Shown: positions 8,851 through 16,276, counted from the stretch's first letter. The stretch: DNA of 64,000 nucleotides from Streptosporangium lutulentum (GCF_030811455.1 NZ_JAUSQU010000001.1:7068001-7132000); one strand, 5' to 3'. Program-made: numbers and translations. The notes: generated by a model from the sequence alone, not told the origin.

Positions 8851-9885
8851 GTGCCGGTCTTCTTAGCCCGCTTGCTGGCCCGAATCACGACGCTGGGAAC
8901 CTGGTGGACACCGGTCATCGTCCTCGGCCTCGTGTTCGTGACGAGCTGGCCCCTCATGACGCTCGTGGAACCCGCGGACAACACGATCGTCGAACCCGCC
9001 AACTTCTGGTGGTACTTCGTGGTCACCGCCTCGACCGTCGGCTACGGCGACCTGTATCCGACGTCGGCGGCGGGCCACCTCGTCGGCGTGTACATCATCG
9101 TCGGCGGCATCGCGACACTGACGACCGTGTTCACCAAGCTGTCGACGGCGCTGGAACAAGCGAGAGGACGAAGGATGCAGGGTGCCATCACGGTGGAGGA
9201 CTCCGGCCACGTCGTGCTGCTCGGTTACACGCCGGGACGGACCGAGCAGATGGTGGACGAGCTGGTCGCCGACGGTTCGACTCGCGTCGTGCTCTGCGCT
9301 TGGAACGATGTATCGACGCATCCGATGCCCGACCGCGACGTCGCGTTCGTGCGCGGTGACCTGACCGACGACGGCGTGCTGCGCCGGGCCGGCGTGCAGC
9401 GGGCGTACAGCGTGCTGGTCGACGCCCGCGACGACAACGAGGCGCTGGCGATCGCGGTCACCGCCGACCACGTCGCCGAGGGCGCCCATCTTGTCGTCGC
9501 GCTGCGCGACATCGGCAGGGTCCGGCATCTGCGATACGTCGACGAGGCCGTGCGCTGCGTCCAGTGGCACAGCCCCCATATGATCACCGAGGAGTTGAAG
9601 GATCCCGGCATCACCGAGATCTACACGCAACTGATGACCCACGGCGGCGCCGACACCTATTCGGTCCGGTTGCCGGAGTCTCTGGGACCCGTGCTGGTCG
9701 ACCGCTGCCAGACCTCGCTCGGCCGGCTGCACGGCGCCACGATGCTCGCCGCGCGTACCGGCGACACGCTGCTGGTCAACCCGGGCTGGCGAACCCAGTT
9801 GCCGGCGGGGGCCGTGCTCTACTACGTCGGCTCCCGCCGCCTCACCCCCGACGAGATCGCGAAAAGCCTGCGCGAGACCGGCTGA
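8851..9885 (+). CDS. Potassium channel with RCK (TrkA-N) domain
   Basis: A 344-residue membrane protein. Two transmembrane helices (about residues 20-40 and 72-95) flank a pore loop with the K+ selectivity filter TVGYGD (62-67). The C-terminal part is a cytosolic RCK/TrkA-N Rossmann fold starting at 'HVVLLGYTPGRTEQMVDEL', with an acidic 'DARDDNEALAIAVTAD' region typical of the fold. It should carry K+ across the membrane and be gated by nucleotide or Ca2+ binding to the RCK domain. GTG 8851 follows CAGGAGGAAAC. The gene is monocistronic and ends at a strong hairpin. Confidence 0.9.
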   Translation: MPVFLARLLARITTLGTWWTPVIVLGLVFVTSWPLMTLVEPADNTIVEPANFWWYFVVTASTVGYGDLYPTSAAGHLVGVYIIVGGIATLTTVFTKLSTALEQARGRRMQGAITVEDSGHVVLLGYTPGRTEQMVDELVADGSTRVVLCAWNDVSTHPMPDRDVAFVRGDLTDDGVLRRAGVQRAYSVLVDARDDNEALAIAVTADHVAEGAHLVVALRDIGRVRHLRYVDEAVRCVQWHSPHMITEELKDPGITEIYTQLMTHGGADTYSVRLPESLGPVLVDRCQTSLGRLHGATMLAARTGDTLLVNPGWRTQLPAGAVLYYVGSRRLTPDEIAKSLRETG

Positions 9886-9899
9886 CCGCCCGCTCCGGG

Positions 9900-9928
9900 C
9901 CGGACGGCCGGGGCAGGCGGCCGTCCGG
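9900..9928 (+). terminator. Hairpin terminator after the K+ channel gene
   Basis: CCGGACGGCC (9900-9909) pairs perfectly with GGCCGTCCGG (9919-9928) across nine bases, followed by TT. It begins 14 bases after the channel stop codon. There is no long U-tract, as is usual in actinobacteria. Confidence 0.6.
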
Positions 9929-10053
9929 TTACCTGGCCGTGGCCGCGTCACCGCCGTACGTCCCGCACCAGCCGGTCGGGGTCGCGTACGGCGTCGTCGG
10001 CCGGGGCACGCCGGCGACGGTCAGATACCTCGTGACCGTCGCGGGGGCGCTCG

Positions 10054-10638
10054 TCAGTCCGCGGCGGCGGCCCGGTAGCGCAGGCCGTCCATCAGCAGGT
10101 CGAGCAGCCGGCGAGCCTGGTCACGCTGCTCGGGCGCGCCGGCGGCGAGGGACACACCGTTCATGCTCACGAGCACGTCGACCGGCTCGACGTCCGGCCG
10201 TACGGTCCCGGCGGCGGCGCCGGCCTGAAGCAGCGTCGTGATCGCGGCGACCAGCCGTTCAAGACTCTCCGCGTACGGGTTCCCGCCGGACGCGATGACC
10301 GCGCGCAGCGCGTCGGCCATGCCGCGCTTGGTCGTCATGTAGTCGACGAACCGATCCATCCAGGTGCGCGTCGCCTCGTCGGGCCGCATGGTCCGCAGGA
10401 GTTCCGTCGCGGCGTCGCACAACCTCGTGAGCTCGTTGCGGTACACCGCCTCGATGAGCGCCTCACGGGTGGGGAAATGGCGGTAGAGCGTACCGATGCC
10501 GACGCCCGCGTCCTTCGCGATCGCGTCGAGCGTCACGTCCGGCCCGTCCTGGGAGAACGCGCGTACGGCGGTGTCGAGCAGCCGGTCGCGGTTGCGCTGC
10601 GCGTCGGCGCGTAGCGGTCGGGGGTCTGTGGACGCCAC
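10054..10638 (-). CDS. TetR-family transcriptional regulator
   Basis: A 194-residue repressor with helix-turn-helix 'VTLDAIAKDAGVGIGTLYRHF' at about residues 35-55, of the subgroup with the 'GVGIGTLYRHFPTREALIEAVY' signature. GTG 10638 follows GAGGAGAA. It is divergent from an SDR gene across a 170-bp gap with inverted and direct repeats, so it most likely represses that gene and itself. Confidence 0.88.
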   Translation of the reverse strand: MASTDPRPLRADAQRNRDRLLDTAVRAFSQDGPDVTLDAIAKDAGVGIGTLYRHFPTREALIEAVYRNELTRLCDAATELLRTMRPDEATRTWMDRFVDYMTTKRGMADALRAVIASGGNPYAESLERLVAAITTLLQAGAAAGTVRPDVEPVDVLVSMNGVSLAAGAPEQRDQARRLLDLLMDGLRYRAAAAD

Positions 10639-10700
10639 AGGCTTCTCCTCGTCAGTCCGTTCGGACGTCGTGGCGACAGGTCACCGTGAGACACGGCTTG

Positions 10701-10753
10701 CTAAATGGAGGAGACTCCGCTTAGAGTCCTATTTAGTGGAGGGTCCTCCGCTT
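10701..10753. promoter_or_regulatory. Operator region between TetR and SDR genes
   Basis: Two related elements lie here. CTAAAT at 10701 and ATTTAG at 10731-10736 form the outer arms of an imperfect inverted repeat whose inner arms include GACTC/GAGTC. In addition GGAGGAGACTCCGCTT (10707-10722) is repeated as GGAGGGTCCTCCGCTT (10738-10753), each with its own GGAG/CTCC dyad. Two sites 31 bp apart would suit two TetR dimers. Binding is inferred. Confidence 0.55.
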
Positions 10754-10808
10754 CACATCGTACCGGCTGGCCCTCTCCTTCGCATCGTCACTCAGGACAG
10801 GCAGGATC

Positions 10809-11756
10809 ATGACCGCGACCACACCCGTCACCACACCGTTCACCGCCCGGTCCACCGCGGCCGAGGTCCTGGACGGCATCGACCTCACTGGCCGCCGCGT
10901 CATCGTGACCGGCGGGGCGTCCGGCATCGGCGTCGAGACCGCCCGGGCACTCGCCGGCGCGGGCGCCGAGGTGACCCTGGCGGTCCGGAACCTCGAAGCG
11001 GGAACGCGCACCGCCGAGGACATCACCGCGACCACCGGCAACAAGCAGGTCCTCGTCGCACCGCTGGACCTTTCCGACCAGGCGTCCGTCGCGGCCTTCA
11101 CCGCCGCGTGGGACGGCCCGCTGCACATCCTCGTCAACAACGCCGGGGTGATGGCCTCTCCCATGACCCGGACGCCGGAGGGCTGGGAGCTCCAGTTCGC
11201 CACCAACCACCTCGGTCACTTCGCGCTCACCACGGGACTGCACCGGGCGCTCGCGGCGGCCGGCGACGCCCGCGTCGTATCGGTCAGTTCGAGCGCGCAC
11301 CTGCGCTCGCCGATCGTCTTCGACGACATCCACTTCCGGGAGCGCGCCTACGAGCCCTGGTCGGCGTACGGACAGTCCAAGACGGCCAACGTCCTGCTCG
11401 CGGTCGAGGCGACGAGGCGATGGGCGGACGACGGCATCACCGTCAACGCGCTGATGCCCGGCGCGATCCGGACCAACCTGCAGCGGCACGTCACCCAGGA
11501 GGATCTCGACAGGCTTCTCGCCCAGAACCCCGACGCGGCGAGCACCGTGTGGAAGACGCCCGAGCAGGGCGCCGCCACGTCCGTGCTGGTCGCGACGTCG
11601 CCCCTTCTCAAGGGCGTCGGCGGGCGCTACTTCGAGGACTGCAACGAGGCGGAGCCGAACCGGCCGGGCATGCGCCAGGGCGTCGCCGCGTACGCGCTCG
11701 ACCCCGAGGCCGCCGCACGGCTCTGGCAGGTCTCCATCGAGACGCTCGCCGCATGA
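10809..11756 (+). CDS. Short-chain dehydrogenase/reductase (SDR)
   Basis: A 315-residue NAD(P)-dependent oxidoreductase of the extended retinol-dehydrogenase-like SDR group. Cofactor motif TGGASGIG (residues 34-41), structural NNAG in 'LHILVNNAGVMASPMTRT', catalytic Ser in 'VVSVSSSAH' and the YxxxK pair in 'WSAYGQSKTANVL'. Substrate unknown. It begins 170 bp from the divergent TetR gene, with paired dyads between them. The end lies 93 bases before an IS630-type insertion. Confidence 0.88.
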   Translation: MTATTPVTTPFTARSTAAEVLDGIDLTGRRVIVTGGASGIGVETARALAGAGAEVTLAVRNLEAGTRTAEDITATTGNKQVLVAPLDLSDQASVAAFTAAWDGPLHILVNNAGVMASPMTRTPEGWELQFATNHLGHFALTTGLHRALAAAGDARVVSVSSSAHLRSPIVFDDIHFRERAYEPWSAYGQSKTANVLLAVEATRRWADDGITVNALMPGAIRTNLQRHVTQEDLDRLLAQNPDAASTVWKTPEQGAATSVLVATSPLLKGVGGRYFEDCNEAEPNRPGMRQGVAAYALDPEAAARLWQVSIETLAA

Positions 11757-11851
11757 CCGCTCCGTCTTCCGCCCGGCGGAGGTCGTCCATGTGATTCGGG
11801 CGCCGCGGGCGACCTCGACGGCGCCCCGCGGGACCGTCGCCGCGATCCATA

Positions 11852-11872
11852 CTGATCAAGAAGGTCTGAGGT
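11852..11872 (+). repeat. IS630 left terminal inverted repeat
   Basis: This 21-base end matches the reverse complement of 13000-13020 except at positions 6 (C/T) and 18 (A/G), and is preceded by the TA target site. Confidence 0.88.
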
Positions 11873-11960
11873 CACGTGCGTCTGGAGGGCAGGTTAAGCG
11901 GCGCGTTCGGGCAGGTTGTAGACCTGGAATATGAGGTATTCAGATCGCGGAGGCCTGTCG

Positions 11961-12473
11961 ATGCGGGCCCGCGCCGAACGAGAGCGACTTCGGTTCATAG
12001 CGGCGGACCTGTTCGCCGGAGGCATGAGCGCACCGCAGGTGGCGCGAGAGTTGAGCATCACCCGGAAGTCGGCGTGTGCGTGGCGTCGAGCCTGGCAGTC
12101 CGGAGGCAAGACCGCGCTGGCCTCCAAAGGGCCCGGCGGCAACGTGTGCCGGCTGTCGGCTGATCAGCTGGAGCGGCTGGCGTGGGAACTGGAACGGGGT
12201 CCGGCCGCGCACGGCTGGAGCGATCAGCGCTGGACACTGCCCCGGATCGCCGCGGTGATCAGGGAGGTGTTTCGGGTGTCGTACACGGCGCGCGGGGTGG
12301 CCTATCTGCTGCGCGGGCGAGGGTGGTCGCCGCAGGTGCCGGTGCACCGGGCCACCGAGCGCGACGAGGAGCAGATCACCGCGTGGAAGGGCTGGCGGTG
12401 GTCGGCGTTAAAAGAACCGCGGCGGCTTGGGACGCCTGGATCGTCTTCTGCGACGAATCAGGCCAGAGTCTGA
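11961..12473 (+). CDS. IS630 transposase, upstream frame (OrfA)
   Basis: About 170 residues carrying the N-terminal helix-turn-helix DNA-binding domain ('GGMSAPQVARELSITRKSAC', 'ASKGPGG') and the winged-helix region of IS630 transposases. I chose ATG 11961 because GCGGAGG lies seven bases upstream; an ATG at 11931 in frame lacks one. The catalytic residues are absent and continue in the -1 frame. Without a frameshift the product ends in an unrelated tail (GTPGSSSATNQARV), so this form would be a DNA-binding protein only. Confidence 0.8.
   Translation: MRARAERERLRFIAADLFAGGMSAPQVARELSITRKSACAWRRAWQSGGKTALASKGPGGNVCRLSADQLERLAWELERGPAAHGWSDQRWTLPRIAAVIREVFRVSYTARGVAYLLRGRGWSPQVPVHRATERDEEQITAWKGWRWSALKEPRRLGTPGSSSATNQARV
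12407..12414 (+). promoter_or_regulatory. Candidate -1 frameshift site GTTAAAAG
   Basis: Frame-0 codons are GCG TTA AAA GAA; a one-base backward slip reads GTT AAA AGA, joining the DNA-binding and DDE halves of the transposase in the order expected for IS630. The AAA-G motif is a known shift-prone type in insertion sequences. Confidence 0.55.
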
Positions 12474-13000
12474 GGCCGCCCAAGGGGCGTACCTGGGCAC
12501 GGCGCGGCCACACCCCGATCGTGGCCGTGCCCGGGCGCGGAACGGGCCGGGTCTCGATCGCTGGGCTGCTGTGTGTCAAGCCGGGGCAGCGGACCCGGCT
12601 GATCTACCGGATGAGCGTCTATCACGGCCGCAAATACGAGCCGAAGGGCTTCGGCTCGGCCGACTTCGCCGCTCTGCTCACCGACGCTCACCAGCAGCTG
12701 CACGGCCCGATCATGGTCGTCTGGGATAATCTCCCGGCGCATGTCAGCGCCCCGATGCGGGCCTGGATCGCCGCACGCGCCGACTGGCTGCTGGTCTACC
12801 GGCTGCCACCGTATGCTCCGGAGATCAACCCGGCCGAAGGGGTGTGGGCCAACCTCAAGGGCAAGATCTACAACCTCGCCATCCACGGCATCGATGCACT
12901 GGCTGTGCTTCTGAAAAGCCATCTCAAGCGTATGCAGTACCAGCCTGACCTGCTCAACGCGTTCATCACCGAGACCGGTCTGAGCCTCGAACCTCCATAA
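12410..13000 (+). CDS. IS630 transposase, downstream frame (OrfB, DDE domain)
   Basis: This frame has no credible start of its own and carries the RNase H-like catalytic core: first Asp in 'WIVFCDESGQSLRPP', second in 'IMVVWDNLPAH', and Glu in 'PEINPAEGVWANLKG'. It joins OrfA by a -1 shift at 12410-12414, where A AAA G lets the A-site tRNA re-pair perfectly after slipping. The fused protein would be about 346 residues, the normal IS630 length. A random frameshift mutation cannot be excluded. Confidence 0.8.
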   Translation, partial: KRTAAAWDAWIVFCDESGQSLRPPKGRTWARRGHTPIVAVPGRGTGRVSIAGLLCVKPGQRTRLIYRMSVYHGRKYEPKGFGSADFAALLTDAHQQLHGPIMVVWDNLPAHVSAPMRAWIAARADWLLVYRLPPYAPEINPAEGVWANLKGKIYNLAIHGIDALAVLLKSHLKRMQYQPDLLNAFITETGLSLEPP

Positions 13001-13020
13001 CCCCAGACCTTCTTAATCAG
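13000..13020 (-). repeat. IS630 right terminal inverted repeat
   Basis: This 21-base end mirrors 11852-11872 with two mismatches. The last base of the transposase stop codon is the first base of the repeat, a compact layout usual for this family. It is followed by TA. Confidence 0.88.
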
Positions 13021-13107
13021 TACATCCGGCGGGGGCGGCCGTCGCCCGTTCAAACTCGGCGCTGTTTTTGATGACGACGGAACCTCACCGGAAAAGACCT
13101 GACCGGT

Positions 13108-13123
13108 AGGGCCCGAAGGCCCT
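13108..13123 (-). terminator. Short hairpin downstream of the GlsB-like gene
   Basis: AGGGCC and GGCCCT flank a CGAA tetraloop. It lies 64 bases beyond the stop of the minus-strand membrane gene. The stem is only six pairs and there is no U-tract, so this is a weak call. Confidence 0.35.
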
Positions 13124-13186
13124 CGCACGGTCATTCCGGCGTCAATGACAATGACACATGAGAAACGCTGGAGTGATCGGCCGGAT

Positions 13187-13450
13187 TCAGACCTCGCTCT
13201 GCTCGTCTTTCTTGCGGCTCGCCACGACGCCCACACAGACGACGGCCAGGAGGAGCTGCAGGATGAGGACGCCCCACGTGTTGTCCTCGAAGTCCAGGAG
13301 GTAGGCGATCCCTGAGCCCACGAAGGCGGCCACGATGCCGGCGAGGATCGTGGCGACCAGACCGATCTCCTGCCGACCGGGGATCAGCAGCCGGCCGAGG
13401 CCGCCGGTGACCGCCCCGACCAGAATGGCGCTGAAGATGAACGTGATCAT
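13187..13450 (-). CDS. GlsB/YeaQ/YmgE-family stress membrane protein
   Basis: An 87-residue integral membrane protein with three hydrophobic helices and the family's glycine-rich pattern: 'FSAILVGAVTGGLGRLLIPG', then 'GLVATILAGIVAAFVGSGIA' and 'ILQLLLAVVCVGVVA', ending in a charged tail KKDEQSEV. It belongs to the transglycosylase-associated/YeaQ group, commonly stress-induced; biochemical role unknown. ATG 13450 follows GGGAGA. An in-frame upstream extension has no Shine-Dalgarno. Direct repeats at 13524-13554 lie in its promoter region. Confidence 0.85.
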   Translation of the reverse strand: MITFIFSAILVGAVTGGLGRLLIPGRQEIGLVATILAGIVAAFVGSGIAYLLDFEDNTWGVLILQLLLAVVCVGVVASRKKDEQSEV

Positions 13451-13523
13451 ATAGATCTCCCGCAAGGTGTTTTTCAACGATTCAGGGCCGCCCTGAGGCG
13501 CCTTCGTTGATATGAACTTGACA

Positions 13524-13554
13524 GCGCATATACGGAAAACGGGGCGCATATACG
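13524..13554. repeat. Direct repeat GCGCATATACG x2, possible operator
   Basis: GCGCATATACG occurs at 13524-13534 and again at 13544-13554, 20 bp (two helical turns) apart, upstream of the GlsB-like gene. Similar ATACGCATATG-like sequence occurs in the MarR promoter at about 14085-14095, suggesting the MarR protein could act here too. Confidence 0.45.
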
Positions 13555-13617
13555 CGACGGAACAAAGCTATCCGGTTCGCCGGGTGATTACCCCTCGCGG
13601 ACTAAGACATTCCATGA

Positions 13618-14055
13618 TCAGGCGTTTGTGATCTCTTCGTGAGGCAGGGCGGCGAGCGCCCGCAGGGCACGTAGGAAACCACGCCGGTCCTCGACGGAAA
13701 GGCGCGCCAGCAGGCGTTCTTCCTTGTGCCGGATGCCCGTCTGCGCGGAGTCCCGCACGCGGCGCCCCTCGGCGGTCAGCGACAGGACCCGGGCGCGCCG
13801 ATCGGCGGGGTCGGGGGTCCGGTCGATGAGACCTCTCCGCTGGAGATCGTCGAGGACTCCGATGATGCGGGTCTTGTCCGCGCCGATGGACTCCGCGAGC
13901 GCGGCCTGGGTCCGGAGCGGCCGCTCGTCCAGAGCGAGCAGGACCGAGTAGGCCCACATCGACAGGTCATGCTCGCGCAGCACGGGCAGCTCCGCGTCGA
14001 CGAGCGCCCTGCTCAGAGGGACGATCATCGCGGCCAGGTCAGGACGGTCGGTCAC
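13618..14055 (-). CDS. MarR-family transcriptional regulator
   Basis: A 145-residue winged helix-turn-helix protein. The MarR recognition region is 'TQAALAESIGADKTRIIGVL' followed by the wing 'DPADRRARVLSLTAEGRRV'. GTG 14055 lies only eight bases after a perfect TATAAT on the same strand, so the mRNA is probably leaderless or nearly so. It once faced a DinB-type gene, of which only a fragment remains at 14135-14230; the intact partner now lies at 16277. The first 157 bases of the gene are present again, decayed, at 16041-16197. Confidence 0.88.
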   Translation of the reverse strand: MTDRPDLAAMIVPLSRALVDAELPVLREHDLSMWAYSVLLALDERPLRTQAALAESIGADKTRIIGVLDDLQRRGLIDRTPDPADRRARVLSLTAEGRRVRDSAQTGIRHKEERLLARLSVEDRRGFLRALRALAALPHEEITNA

Positions 14056-14063
14056 GGGAGCAC

Positions 14064-14069
14064 ATTATA
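14064..14069 (-). promoter_or_regulatory. TATAAT -10 element of the MarR gene
   Basis: ATTATA on the + strand is TATAAT on the minus strand, ending eight bases before the GTG start of the MarR gene. The duplicate region at 16206-16211 reads TATGAT, so the promoter has decayed in the copy whose MarR gene is a fragment. Confidence 0.55.
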
Positions 14070-14125
14070 CGGATCGACATACGATACGCATATGTAGATT
14101 ATATGCATAAGTCTATTAACTGAAA

Positions 14126-14170
14126 GAGTCTTGCACGCCTGTCCGGGAACCGGACAGGCGTGCAAGACTC
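14126..14170. repeat. Perfect 21-bp inverted repeat with 3-base loop
   Basis: Positions 14126-14146 are the exact reverse complement of 14150-14170, with loop GAA. The equivalent bases in copy 2 (16268-16312) form only a partial palindrome around GTCCGGGAGCTGGAC and contain the DinB start codon, which copy 1 lacks. This looks like a quasipalindrome that was corrected to a perfect palindrome. Confidence 0.92.
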
Positions 14171-14230
14171 GCGAGCGCGGACCTGGCCGCCACGGTGGCG
14201 ATCGAGGACCTCGAACGGTCGACGCCCTGC
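14135..14230 (+). pseudogene. Remnant of a TIGR03086/DinB-type gene
   Basis: Bases equivalent to the first 32 codons of the gene at 16277 are recognisable ('SADLAATVAIEDLERSTPC' against 'SVDLVATVAIEDLGRSTPC'), but the ATG has become ACG inside the hairpin and similarity stops at 14230. After that, 14231-14353 has a frame reading 'SEDERAVLISEEETRNRSAS', which I cannot assign. Confidence 0.75.
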
Positions 14231-14353
14231 GCACGGCCACCGACCCACCGGGATCAGCCGCTCCGAGGACGAGCGCGCCGTGCTCATCTCCGAGGAGGAG
14301 ACGAGGAACCGCTCCGCCTCCGTCGTCCGCGACCTCCTGCGCCAGGCCGCGTC

Positions 14354-15061
14354 TTACCAGGGAAGGGGGCCTTCGGCGTCGAAGTAACCTCCGGTGGGGC
14401 CGTCAGCGCCCACCTGCGCCATGCGCACGATGATCTCGGCGCCCTGCTCAACGGTCTGGATGCCGGTGTTCCCGTTCAGGTCGGTCTTGGTGAAGCCGGG
14501 TTCCACCGCGTTGATCCTCATGTTCGGGAACGCCTTCGCGTACTGCACGGTGATCACGTTGACCACGGTCTTCGACGCCGGGTAGGCGACGCCCGGGTAG
14601 GCGTACGCCGGGGTACCCGGGGTGGTGACCCGGGTCAGCGAGGCCAGGCCGCTGCTGACGTTGACCACGACAGGGGCGGCGGAACGCTGCAGCAGCGGGA
14701 GAAACGCGTGGATGACGCGCACCGTGCCGAAGACGTTCGTCTCGAACGTCTGCCGCATCAGGTCGGCGGTCACGTCCACAGGGCCGATCACGGCGTTGTT
14801 GTCACCCCTCTCTTCGACGCCGGCATTGTTGATCAGTACGTCCAGCCCTCCATCTGCCTCGATGGCCTTCACCGCGGCCTCCACGGACGCGTCGTCGGTG
14901 ACGTCGAGCCGGACCGCCCGCGCGCCCAGCCGCTCGGCGGCCCGGCGCCCGCGCTCGGCGTCCCGGCTGCCGACATAGACGGTGTGACCTGCCGCGCCGA
15001 GCCGGCGGGCGGTCTCGAAGCCCAGCCCCTTGTTCGCTCCAGTGATCAGTGTTGTTGTCAT
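14354..15061 (-). CDS. Short-chain dehydrogenase/reductase (SDR)
   Basis: A 235-residue classical SDR. Cofactor site TGANKGLG at residues 7-14, NNAG in 'LDVLINNAGVEERGDNN', catalytic Ser in 'VVNVSSGLAS' and YxxxK in 'GVAYPASKTVVNVI'. It resembles carbonyl-reductase-like SDRs. ATG 15061 starts the domain exactly; the frame is open upstream into the divergent regulator and is discarded. It is divergent from the XRE regulator 102 bp away, which probably controls it. Both genes lie between the two copies of the 332-bp repeat. Confidence 0.88.
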   Translation of the reverse strand: MTTTLITGANKGLGFETARRLGAAGHTVYVGSRDAERGRRAAERLGARAVRLDVTDDASVEAAVKAIEADGGLDVLINNAGVEERGDNNAVIGPVDVTADLMRQTFETNVFGTVRVIHAFLPLLQRSAAPVVVNVSSGLASLTRVTTPGTPAYAYPGVAYPASKTVVNVITVQYAKAFPNMRINAVEPGFTKTDLNGNTGIQTVEQGAEIIVRMAQVGADGPTGGYFDAEGPLPW

Positions 15062-15163
15062 GCCCCCAGGTTTTCGGTGCGGCGGCCTGGTCAGCCAGTC
15101 GTCCCCTCTTCCTGGGACTGCCGGTACCAGGCAGGTCCCCGGTGGACGGTGTTCACTGGTGGC

Positions 15164-16003
15164 ATGACGACGACGGAATTCGGGCAGGCGGTGCGGCGCT
15201 GGCGCGACCGGGTTCCGCCCGAGACGGCCGGGCTGCCCACCGGCGGACACCGGCGCGCGGCCGGGCTGCGCCGCGAGGAGCTGGCCCTGCTGGCAGGGAT
15301 CTCCGTCGACTATGTCACCCGCCTCGAACAGAGCCGGGCGACCAACCCGTCGGCACAGGTCGTCGAGGCCCTGGCCCGGGCGCTGCGGCTGTCGGCAGAC
15401 GAGCGCGCGTACCTGTTCCAGATGGCCGGGCTCGTGCCGCCGGGACCCGAGACAGTGCCCGCGTACATCACCCCGAGCGTTCAGCGACTGCTGGACAGAC
15501 TGGCCGGCACTCCCGTCGGGGTCTACGACGCGGCCTGGACGCTGCTCATGGCCAACCCGCCGTACGCGGCGCTCATGGGCGATCCGTCCGGGTGGCGTGG
15601 CAACGAACGCAACGGCGTGTGGCGCAACTTCCTCGGCCCGGGCAGCCGGGTCCGTCACACACCGCGGGCACAGCGCGCGTTCGAGGCCGCGCTGGTCGCC
15701 GACCTGCGCGCGACCGCCGGCCGGTATCCCGCCGACCGGCACCTGCGGCGCCTGGTCGCACAGTTGCGCACGAACAGTGACCGGTTCGCCGAGCTGTGGG
15801 ATGCGGGCGTCGTCGGCCGGCATCGGGCCTCACGCAAGACCATCGAGCATCCGCAGGTGGGCCCTCTGACGCTGGATTGCGATGTGCTCAGCGTCGCGGG
15901 CAGCGACCTGCGCATCATGATCTACACGGCCGAGCCCGGCACCCAGGACGACGAACGGCTCGCGCTGCTCGCGGTCATCGGCACCCAGACACTCGTCGGA
16001 TAG
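15164..16003 (+). CDS. XRE-family regulator with MmyB-like ligand domain
   Basis: A 279-residue protein. The N-terminal helix-turn-helix ('LRREELALLAGISVDYVTRL', about residues 27-46) is followed by the 'RALRLSADERAYLFQMAGL' linker and a C-terminal PAS-like MmyB domain ('VQRLLDRLAGTPVGVYDAAW', 'HPQVGPLTLDCDVLSVAGSD'). In this family the C-terminal domain binds a small, perhaps fatty-acyl, ligand. Typical partners are divergent SDR genes, as here (14354-15061). ATG 15164 gives the standard length. Confidence 0.9.
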   Translation: MTTTEFGQAVRRWRDRVPPETAGLPTGGHRRAAGLRREELALLAGISVDYVTRLEQSRATNPSAQVVEALARALRLSADERAYLFQMAGLVPPGPETVPAYITPSVQRLLDRLAGTPVGVYDAAWTLLMANPPYAALMGDPSGWRGNERNGVWRNFLGPGSRVRHTPRAQRAFEAALVADLRATAGRYPADRHLRRLVAQLRTNSDRFAELWDAGVVGRHRASRKTIEHPQVGPLTLDCDVLSVAGSDLRIMIYTAEPGTQDDERLALLAVIGTQTLVG

Positions 16004-16040
16004 CGGCCCCGCCGACCTTCCCTCGTCCAAACTTCCTCGG

Positions 16041-16197
16041 GCGCGGCCTGGGTCCGGAGCGGCCGCTCGTCCAGAGCGAGCAGGACCGAGCAGGCCCACA
16101 TCGACAGGTCACGCTCGCGCGGCACGGGCAGCTCCGCGTCGACGAGCGCCCTGCCCAGAGGGACGATCATCGCGGCCAGGTCAGGACGGTCGGTCAC
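16041..16197 (-). pseudogene. MarR gene 5' fragment (decayed duplicate)
   Basis: GTG 16197 begins VTDRPDLAAMIVPLGRALVD, nearly identical to the MarR gene at 13618-14055, for about 52 residues up to 'RPLRTQAA'. The frame then runs into unrelated sequence antisense to the XRE gene. The helix-turn-helix is lost and the -10 box reads TATGAT, so the fragment is unlikely to work. Confidence 0.85.
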
Positions 16198-16202
16198 AGG
16201 AG

Positions 16203-16247
16203 CACATCATACGAATCGACATACGATATGCATGAGCATATGATGTG
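16203..16247. promoter_or_regulatory. Nested dyads upstream of the DinB-type gene
   Basis: CACATCATA (16203-16211) is mirrored by TATGATGTG (16239-16247), and inside it ATATGC ATGA GCATAT (16226-16241) forms a second dyad. These are candidate sites for the MarR protein encoded at 13618-14055, since they lie in the ancestral MarR/DinB divergent promoter. Confidence 0.5.
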
Positions 16248-16276
16248 CGAAAGCTTATCAATTGAAGGAGTCTTTC

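Larger units (their letters stand above)
11852..13020 (+). mobile_element. IS630-family insertion sequence, apparently complete
   Basis: An 1169-bp element with terminal inverted repeats: CTGATCAAGAAGGTCTGAGG at 11852 and, on the other strand, CTGATTAAGAAGGTCTGGGG ending at 13020, differing at two of 20 bases. TA dinucleotides flank both ends (11850-11851 and 13021-13022), the expected IS630/Tc1-mariner target duplication. It encodes a transposase split into two frames. No gene seems to be broken by it; it lies in the spacer downstream of the SDR gene. Confidence 0.9.
13899..14230. repeat. 332-bp duplicated segment, copy 1
   Basis: This segment (MarR 5' part, divergent promoter, DinB 5' part) aligns without gaps with 16041-16372 at a constant offset of 2142 bases. 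Identity is roughly nine in ten by eye; most differences are in the promoter and in the hairpin at 14126-14170. Copy 1 keeps the whole MarR gene but only a piece of the DinB gene. Confidence 0.9.

Noticed and set aside
11757-11849. Possible gene interrupted by the IS630 element
   Set aside because: Joining the two flanks at TA does not give a frame that resembles any protein family.
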